Source: Craterostigma plantagineum
Lineage: Eukaryota > Streptophyta > Magnoliopsida > Lamiales > Linderniaceae
Assembly: GCA_027422505.1 (NCBI GenBank)
Contig: JAPQWV010001362.1
Span: forward strand, 29,444-93,443
Direction of reading: 5' to 3'
Length of the DNA stretch: 64,000 nt
The notes under the pieces are model-generated. The model searched no databases and was not told the origin of the DNA. It was given only the letters and a program-made list of their open reading frames with translations. Of this stretch, positions 57,626-64,000 are shown piece after piece; position 1 is the first letter of the stretch, and each line of letters begins with the position of its first letter. A program made the translations under genes and the position numbers.

Positions 57626-58470
57626 TCAACGACTGTAGAAGACTGGTTCTGGACTAATATGAGCAGAAGCCATGAGGTCGCCTTCGCTTTCGTCAAAGGT
57701 GACATTTGTGCTCTCAATGACAGATCGTTTCTCCTTAAGATAGACTCTGTATGCCTTCGAGTTTAGTGAATAACCAACAAAGATTCCTTCGAGTGCTTTT
57801 GGATCAAGCTTCCCAAGATGTTGGCGATCGTTGGCAACAAAACATCGGCATTCGAAGACCCTTAGATAAGATATATCTGGTATACGACGGTTGTTCAACA
57901 TCTCGTATGGAGTGCGGTTGAATCTCTTGTGGATGGAAGCCCGGTTCTGTGTGTAATAGGCCGTTTGAATTGCTTCGCCCCAAAGAGTGTGAGGAAGGCC
58001 GGATTGAATGAGGAGAGTCCTGGCTGCTTCAACTAGTGTCCTGTTCTTACGCTCAACGACACCATTCTGTTCCGGTGTCTTCACAGCTGAGAACTGCTGA
58101 GTGATGCCTTAGTGGCATAGAAATCACTGAGCTTCTTGTTCTTAAACTCAGTTCCGTTGTCAGTTCTGATAATCCGAACCTTCTGTTGATGAAGAGTTTG
58201 GGACGTAACAACAAACTCGATAATTATATCAGGAACTTCATCCTTTGTACGAATGAGTTTCGTCCATGTTAGCGTGAAAAATCGTCGAAAATCACAAGAA
58301 TATACCGTCTTCCTCCGAGTGTGGCCGTAGGCATTGGGCCACATAGATCCATATGTAAGAGCTCGAGGATGAGCTTAGAGGACGGTGTTTCCTTGGATAT
58401 GTGAGACGATCGCTTCATCTTCCCCAATTCACAGGCAGAGCAGAGGTGTTCCTTATGATATGTTAGTTGG
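57626..58470 (-). pseudogene. copia-2 integrase core
   Basis: Read across two shifts: HLCSACELGKMKRSSH closes the zinc domain (about 58,440); LLHMDLCGP has the first catalytic aspartate; after a break near 58,270, RTDNGTEFKNKKLSDF has the second; after a break near 58,085, KTPEQNGVVERKNRTLVEA has the glutamate. SGLPHTLWGEAIQTAYYTQN and KALEGIFVGYSLNSKAYRVY mark the normal C-terminal region. All catalytic residues are visible but no single frame spans them. Confidence 0.9.
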
Positions 58471-58948
58471 GGTAGACCGTGACGAGTTTATTCTGACGCA
58501 GTTTGTTGATAGTCTTGAAATTGAGATGTGAAAGCCGTCGGTGCCACAGATCATTCAACTTAGGTGCAGCCCGAGAGAGAAGGCATACTGGTCGAGAGGT
58601 CGTGAGATTGAGTACGTAGAGGTGAGACGTGCGCGTTCCAGAAAGAAGTGGCAGTCCCGATGCATCTATAATGCTGCAGATGTCAGATTCGAAGAGAACC
58701 TTGTATCCTTTGTCGCAGAAACGACCTATTCTGAAGAGATTGTAGCTCAAACCCTCAACGTAAGAGATGCCCTTGATCGTCAGTTTGTCATGGACGAGAT
58801 CACCAGTTCCGAGAATTGGCGCCATTTGACTGTTTCCAAAGGAGACCCTTCCGAGATAGCGCTCGGAGAAGTTGCTCAACAGCTCCTTGTTCCCCGTCAT
58901 GTGTGTGGAGCAACCCGAGTCTAGATACCACACATGACAGACCTGCAA
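58463..58948 (-). pseudogene. copia-2 protease and pre-integrase domain
   Basis: 161 open residues: protease site YLDSGCSTHMTG at the N-terminus, ISYVEGLSYNLFRIGRFCDK, then the pre-integrase domain NDLWHRRLSHLNFKTINKLR. It parallels copia-3 at 49,151-49,557 closely, showing that host and invader here are relatives. The frame continues into integrase until near 58,270. Confidence 0.92.
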
Positions 58949-59075
58949 TCATCAACAAACGTTGGGTCCCCGTTTTCGGACGGGACATTCTTGCGATATA
59001 TGTAAAGTTTTTATGCGCTTAATGGGAAATGTGGTTACTAAATCAGATTGTGTTGATTCTAATTTAGCTTTCCCT

Positions 59076-60552
59076 TTATCTTTTGTTTGATGAGGCGGGA
59101 TTATGGTTTTTTCTAACCCAAATTTTCCTAACTTGTGCTTGCATGTATGGCGCCTTATACATGAATTGGCGTGAGTAATGTGGTTGTTGTTTTCGTGCTT
59201 CGGTTTTGGTCGCCTTTGGCTTTCGAGTAGTAGGTGAGTTTGCGTTTGACGACGGGAGGCGTTTTCGCTTGACCTTGGGTTTAGGCGAGATGGGAGAATT
59301 CAGTGACGTCGTAGAGAAGGTTCGCTTGCGAGGTCTGAGGGTTGCGTGTTCATGTGTTTCATATTTATGAAATCGTGGGAGAACAAAATCATTGCAGCAG
59401 CACATAGACATAAGTTTGGTAAAAGAAAGATAAGTTTTGACAACATAATTGTCTACGAACTTTGGACAGTGGGATTCAGTACATAGAGAGGAAGGACGAA
59501 TATAGGATGGTTTTTTTCTTGTCATCGAAGAGTGGGTTCTCCTTTATTTGATGCGAACTGCCTTCCAGAGACGTCGAACTCACATTCCCTGTATCCATAA
59601 GAATACTAGAGTTAGTGTTAGAACATATGTCAGCTTCATGAGTCATTTTCGCCGTCCTCTTACATTTACATGTTTGAGAATCGGGTACTTGACCCGATGT
59701 AGAGGGATAGTTCGTATTGGGAAATTTTTCTAGTGTGTAGATTTTGCTAAGTAGTTCATCTCGCTCATTTGCAAAGGCCTTCCTTTCTACTTCTAGTTGT
59801 CGTTCTAGTTCTGCTATGAGTAGTAGTTTCTTTGGATGTAGGTGCGAGAGAGCACATCTTGGAACGCAACTTCCTGTTCTTCGTTTGGGAGTAAGGTTTC
59901 GACATCCTCCGAGGGTGAGGATATCTTAGTCTTATCTCTATTATTCAATTCTGTGTAGTCATACGCGATTTCTGCCCAATGAATGTTCTGTTCTCTTGTT
60001 TCTTCTGAGATGACAGCGGAGGATGATCTTACAAATGGCTTAAGCTGCGGGGGAGCACCATTTCTTGTTTGCAGGAACGTAGTGTTGCACATGTTATATC
60101 TTTTAATGTCAGTGGTGTTGGATTGCAATTGCTAGACAGTCCAATCCCCCCCGGGCGTTGTAGAATTCTGTTTCCACTGGTTGGTTCAATAGGCATAAGA
60201 TGCGTGAGTTTTCGTTTCTAAGGTGAAGTTGCTCTTCAAGTTCCTTCACCTTTCGGTACAGCCTAACTCTTTCCTTGGTAAGTAGTTCATATTGGGATGC
60301 AGTTAGGAGACGAGATGTTTCGCATGAACTGATGGCCAGTGTGGTTTCCTTCACCTTATTCTCATTTTGCTTATTCTTGCTTTGCAGACGTTTGACTAAC
60401 GCTTCGGAGGCCATTAGACGTTCGTTTGCACAAGCAAGCTCTTCTATTTTTAAACTAAGTAATGCATAGTTGTTTTCAAATTTTAGCCTAAGTTCATCAT
60501 AAACCTTAGCGTCTACGGTGGGGTTCTTAATGGTGGGTCGGTGACTAAACAC
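59076..60552 (-). pseudogene. copia-2 coiled-coil and basic spacer between gag and protease
   Basis: 60552-60109: 147 residues, rich in Glu/Lys/Leu with heptad character (LRLKFENNYALLSLKIEELA, ERVRLYRKVKELEEQLHLRN). 60128-59814: continuing in another frame (IHWAEIAYDYTELNNRDKTK); copia-3 has FSYTELNQSDKTG at the same point. 59525-59076: Lys/Arg/Ser-rich. The domain has no known enzyme signature and may belong to the gag product. Confidence 0.7.
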
Positions 60553-61878
60553 ATCATCGAGTGCGAGATTCGTACCTCAGACTCAGCGTTGGTAGGAGTC
60601 TTAGCTGTGTTTTCAACGGTGTGACCCATCTCCTCGTCCTCGTCATGTTCGACCAGCCTTGCCATGCAGCAATCTTGATCCTCAGGCTCCTCGTCTTCTG
60701 AAGTGTCGTTCACCCATTCAGCTTCTTCAGTAAGCAGAACTTTGCCACTTTCCATTTTGCGGGTCATTGTGGCCTTACGGTCGTAGTAGCCTGAGTCCTT
60801 CACGCGTGGGGCGTGGCATTCCTTGGCAAAATGGCCTGTCTTTCCACATCGAAAGCACTTCACAGACTTTTGAGGTGTTGAGTCCTCCTCTTTCTTTATC
60901 GGCTTTGATTCTTCTGTGGGAGTGGTCTTTTTGCTGCCGCTAAAGGTCCTTTGGCGATTGGAGGAGGATGAAGATTTTTTCCCGATCTTCTTTGTGACCA
61001 TCTTTGTGAGCATTGCCAGTTGTTTGCGTAGATCACGAACATCTTCATCCGATTCTGTATCAGCTTCGGATCCTGAAGAGGCATCAGATATAACAGCTGG
61101 TAGCTTCCCTTTGTTCTGTTTGGCCTTAGAGATGGAAGATCGTTCGGTAGTCTTGTTTGAGAGGAGAGCCAGCGGATCGACTCGAGTGTTGTTAGACTGA
61201 GGTTGCACGTATGGAGCATAGGCAGATAGGCTGTCGTAGAGAGCATGAATGGAGGTGTGGAGAGGTCCTTACTCTGAATCATCATAACAGTTGCATTCCC
61301 CAATGTGGTTTGAGGCTACCAAGGAAGCGGTTATTGATGTCGAATTTGTCCCTCGAGATCCTGGCTTTCTTGAGTTCATTGATGACCTTCAAGTAACGGA
61401 GATATGTGTCACGCAGCTCCTCTCCTTCATAGGCTTGGAAATGTTCATACTGTGAGAGACATGCTGATTTCCTCCCCTGAGCACTCTCAGTGCCTGCCAT
61501 AATTTCTACGAGTTCATCCCATATTTCTTAGCAGTTGTGCAGCACTCGATGTGAGAGTAGACTTCGTTGCCCATAGCCTGGAAGAGGTATCCTTTGGCAG
61601 TCTCGTCGGCCTGTACGCGAGCCTCTTCATCCTCATTGATGGGACTCTTCGAGTGCGCGTTCATCCATGGGAGGGTTTGCGTTTGGCTGTGCAGGGATGA
61701 TTGTCCAGAATTGTGCTGGACCATTGAAGATGGAGTCCAGTAGGTATTGAGAGAGTTGTGCGCCTTTGTTCCTGATGAATGTGAGGAACCAGTTTGTCCA
61801 TATGCTGTAGTCGCCTTGTCGCAGCATAGGTGGCCTGGTGTCGGAGCCCACTATTGAGATGTCATTCGTGGTAGACAT
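60513..61878 (-). pseudogene. copia-2 gag with zinc knuckle
   Basis: The start ATG at 61878 gives MSTTNDISIVGSDTRPPMLR, then YSIWTNWFLTFIRNKG. Shifts occur near 61,700 (continuing DETAKGYLFQAMGNEVYSHI) and 61,505 (SQYEHFQAYEGEELRDTYLR, DKFDINNRFLGSLKPHWGM) and near 61,285. The last open segment 61208-60513 has DLRKQLAMLTKMVTKKIGK, the knuckle CFRCGKTGHFAKEC (about 60,860) and an acidic tail. The RPPML...N-terminus is typical of SIRE-type gag (recall). Confidence 0.88.
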
Positions 61879-63287
61879 GGTTGGTGCAGTCGAATCGTCG
61901 GTGGTTTTGATCTTAAATAGAAGAGAGCTAGTAACGAACGAAATGAGAAATATGAGTTTAACGAGTAGAGTTTTGAGAGAGAAAAAAAATTGTTTACAGA
62001 ATTTCTTAGAGCTAAGTGAGGTGTGTGATGGTCGATAATGTATGAAGAGAAGATATATCTTGAAATTAGGAGAAGTTCTAGAAATTTTGAAAACGATGTT
62101 GAGGTGAGATAATATTTTATGTCAAAAGTGGTCTAGGGTGATAGGACTAAAGTGTAAGGATCAAATCTTAAATAAGTTTGAGAAATATATAACCCAACTC
62201 AACACGAGAAAAGGACTTAACACGTTAGGAGAAAAAAAATTCGCGGTTTTAAAGGACGTGTTTATACGAAGAGTTATCCGAGAAATTATGTGTTGAGAAA
62301 TTTCGATGCTTGTGAGTTTTAATGAGAAATTCTCGGAAGAAGAGAAAAATCTCAGTGGAAAATTTCTCGGATTTTAAAAATTTCGCATGTGAGGAAGATT
62401 CTCAGTTGAGAATTTTAAAGCTTCGCAAGAAAAATTTCGCAAGTTATAAAAATTTGCAAGGAAGAAAAAAATTCTCAGTTAGGAAATTTCTCGGATTTGA
62501 GAGAGTCGTGGTTTTGGAAAACTTCCTTAGACGAATTTTCGCAGATTTGCAATTTTTTCTTAGTTTTGAAAAATTTCTCGGATATATAAAAATTTCTCGG
62601 CTGAGAAATTTCGCGGTTCAGGAAATTCGCGGAGTAAGCTCTCTTGGATATGGAATTTCTTGGATTATGAAGAGTAAGCAAATTTCGCAGTTGAAACTTT
62701 CTCAGATTTTGAAAGTAGACAGTTGCGAAAAGTGCCGTGAAAGTGAAATTTTCGCGGTTTAAAAATTCTCGGAATAAAATTTCGCGGATTTGAAATTTTC
62801 GCGGATGGAACGATTCAGCAAGAAGTTTCGCGTGCAAGAACAAGCTTTCACTGTTCCATTGCTTACACGCGTTTTGCCAGAAAATCGTCGTTCTTGCTCA
62901 AATCTCAGCCAAAATTGCTCAAACTTGATCCTAAGCTTCAGAAGTTCTTTCCTAAACACATAATCGACCGATTTGTGAGCTAAAAACAACAAAAATAGAT
63001 TAAATCGACTAAAAACAGAGAATGGCCGAAATGACTTTTTCTGAAAAACTTTTGCTTCGATCTTGCTCAAAACTCGTTAAAACTGATCCAAAAACTGATC
63101 TAAAAGTGTTCTAAAGCTTTTAGGTAAAGAATCGATCTGGGGAAAGGTTTTAAACACGAAAACGCAACATCAAAACCCCAAACCGAGTTCAAAATGGCCG
63201 AAAGTAATATTTTGCCCAAAAACACCTTTGATCTTTCTCGAAATCGAACGAAACTGGATTCAAATCAATGTAGATCGATCCACGTTT
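61879..63287 (-). other. copia-2 leader, motif-rich
   Basis: AT-rich and non-coding. From 62,220 to 62,850 the plus strand repeats AAATTTCTCGGAT, AAATTTCGCAG, GAAATTTCGCGG and similar words; the remainder (62,860-63,287) has few. Open frames crossing it are low-complexity and read the repeats. Confidence 0.75.
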
Positions 63288-63300
63288 GCTCTGATACACT
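63288..63300 (-). other. Primer binding site of copia-2, one base short
   Basis: The minus strand reads AGTGTATCAGAGC where the other elements have TGGTATCAGAGC: one G is missing within the site. Confidence 0.8.
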
Positions 63301-63594
63301 TGTTGGTCCCGATTGCACCAAACAAGGAATCAAAGAGGCTTTAATGGAATGAAAGGGAGTATTCTCACCTTTGAGTGTGTGTATTGTGTGAAAAATTTGG
63401 ATAAGCCTTTTATCTTTGATTACCTTCAAAAGTGAGTTGGTAAAACCTATATACCACATTAACCCTAGGTATATTAAGGCCAAATCACTAATTATAAGAT
63501 AATTACATTATAGTCCTAAGCCTAAGCTAAAGGATAATTACAAAATAAATCCTAAGACCTAAACTATTGACACAATCTATTAAATATCCTAACA
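63301..63594 (-). repeat. 5' LTR of copia-2
   Basis: TGTTGGTCCCG...ATATCCTAACA, followed by the target duplication AACAG. Confidence 0.95.
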
Positions 63595-64000
63595 AACAGC
63601 ATATGGCATCAACGTTTGTCTCGTTTCAATATCAAACCTCTACAATGTCTCTCATGAAGAAGTTGGTTCACGGTCGACTAACAATAACATACAAAAGGAG
63701 CATCAGTGTTCGGCATGTCAACTAGGAAAATGAAGCGAGCGTCTCATCACGTTAAACTAGTTGCCTCTACTTCACGTCCTCTGGTTATTGTTGTGTCAAT
63801 TGACGCAGAGTATCAATTGACGCAAGTATGTGATAGTTATTGTTGACGATTTTTCTTGCTACACATGGATAAAGTTCCTCCGAACTAAGGATGAGACACG
63901 GACTTGATCATCAATTTCGTGAACTCTACTCAAAATTTACTGTAGCAGACTATCCAAGTCATCCGAATGGACAACGGCACTGAATTCAAGAACAAATAAC
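63595..64000 (+). pseudogene. copia-3 pre-integrase and integrase start, continuing past the right edge
   Basis: Continues the protein interrupted at 49,557: WHQRLSRFNIKPLQ (63,604), the zinc-domain end CSACQ/GKMKRASHH across a frameshift (about 63,700-63,745), ASTSRPLVIV, a disrupted DDFSCYTW region (63,845-63,870), IINFVNSTQN, and the second catalytic aspartate in VIRMDNGTEFKNK, directly followed by TAA at 63997-63999. Stops and shifts throughout. The first aspartate motif appears altered (VVSIDAEYQLT). Confidence 0.85.

Larger units (their letters stand above)
49558..63594 (-). mobile_element. SIRE-like Ty1/copia retrotransposon with a third ORF (copia-2)
   Basis: 14.0 kb, complete ends, with LTRs of 295 bp (49558-49852) and 294 bp (63301-63594) that I count as differing by four substitutions and three single-base indels. 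Target duplication AACAG at 49553-49557 and 63595-63599. Order on the minus strand: LTR, primer site, 1.25-kb leader, gag, coiled-coil spacer, protease, integrase, RT, RNase H, 2.0-kb motif-rich spacer, long third open region, polypurine tract, LTR. A third ORF after pol is the arrangement described for SIRE/Maximus copia elements. Multiple frame breaks make it defective as sequenced. Confidence 0.95.

Noticed and set aside
62322..62762. 146-codon plus-strand open frame (MRNSRKKRKISVENFSDF) in the copia-2 leader
   Set aside because: It is a translation of the AAATTTCTCGG repeats, antisense to the element, with low-complexity composition.

Overview
This window is a transposon-dense stretch of a plant nuclear genome, most likely a eudicot. 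The evidence is several LTR retrotransposons with primer binding sites complementary to plant initiator tRNA-Met (TGGTATCAGAGC), L1-type LINE pieces with the plant zf-RVT tail, Mutator-type elements with 9-bp target duplications, and one intron-containing host gene resembling an Arabidopsis plastid methyltransferase (At4g29590 type, by recall). I cannot name the species. Almost everything except about 33.2-36.5 kb is transposon-derived.

Layout. 1-1,448: promoter-bearing end of a long-LTR element on the minus strand that runs off the left edge. 1,449-10,418: a decayed Ty3/gypsy chromovirus (plus strand), broken up by L1-type LINE copies that lie head to head. 10,435-30,961: a complete minus-strand Ty1/copia element with AAATT target duplications. 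It is split by a younger complete plus-strand Tekay/Del-type gypsy element at 17,686-28,576, with CCGCC duplications and 3.1-kb LTRs. 30,962-31,924: leader and 5' LTR of an older SIRE-like copia element into which the above were inserted. 31,987-33,162: two small DNA-transposon derivatives. 33,482-36,085: the host methyltransferase gene on the minus strand, 8 exons. 36,485-42,611: a copia solo LTR with GAAAT duplications, interrupted by a 4.1-kb Mutator-like element (37,136-41,210, TATATTTAA duplications) that carries a tandem satellite. 42,793-45,340: minus-strand gypsy LTR remnants. 45,359-45,666: a LINE scrap. 45,667-49,557 and 63,595-64,000: the two halves of a plus-strand SIRE-like copia element. 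It is interrupted at 49,558-63,594 by a minus-strand SIRE-like copia element (AACAG duplications) with gag, protease, integrase, RT and RNase H, plus a long third open region between pol and the 3' LTR.

The elements form a nest whose order follows from perfect target-site duplications. All polyproteins are broken by stops or frameshifts, so none looks autonomous. The host gene has a conserved exon structure but lacks one base at the end of exon 4. The most unusual signals are the paired half-site/palindrome array upstream of an LTR TATA box, the third ORF of the SIRE-like element, and dense arrays of a short CGA-containing motif in the non-coding parts of several unrelated elements.
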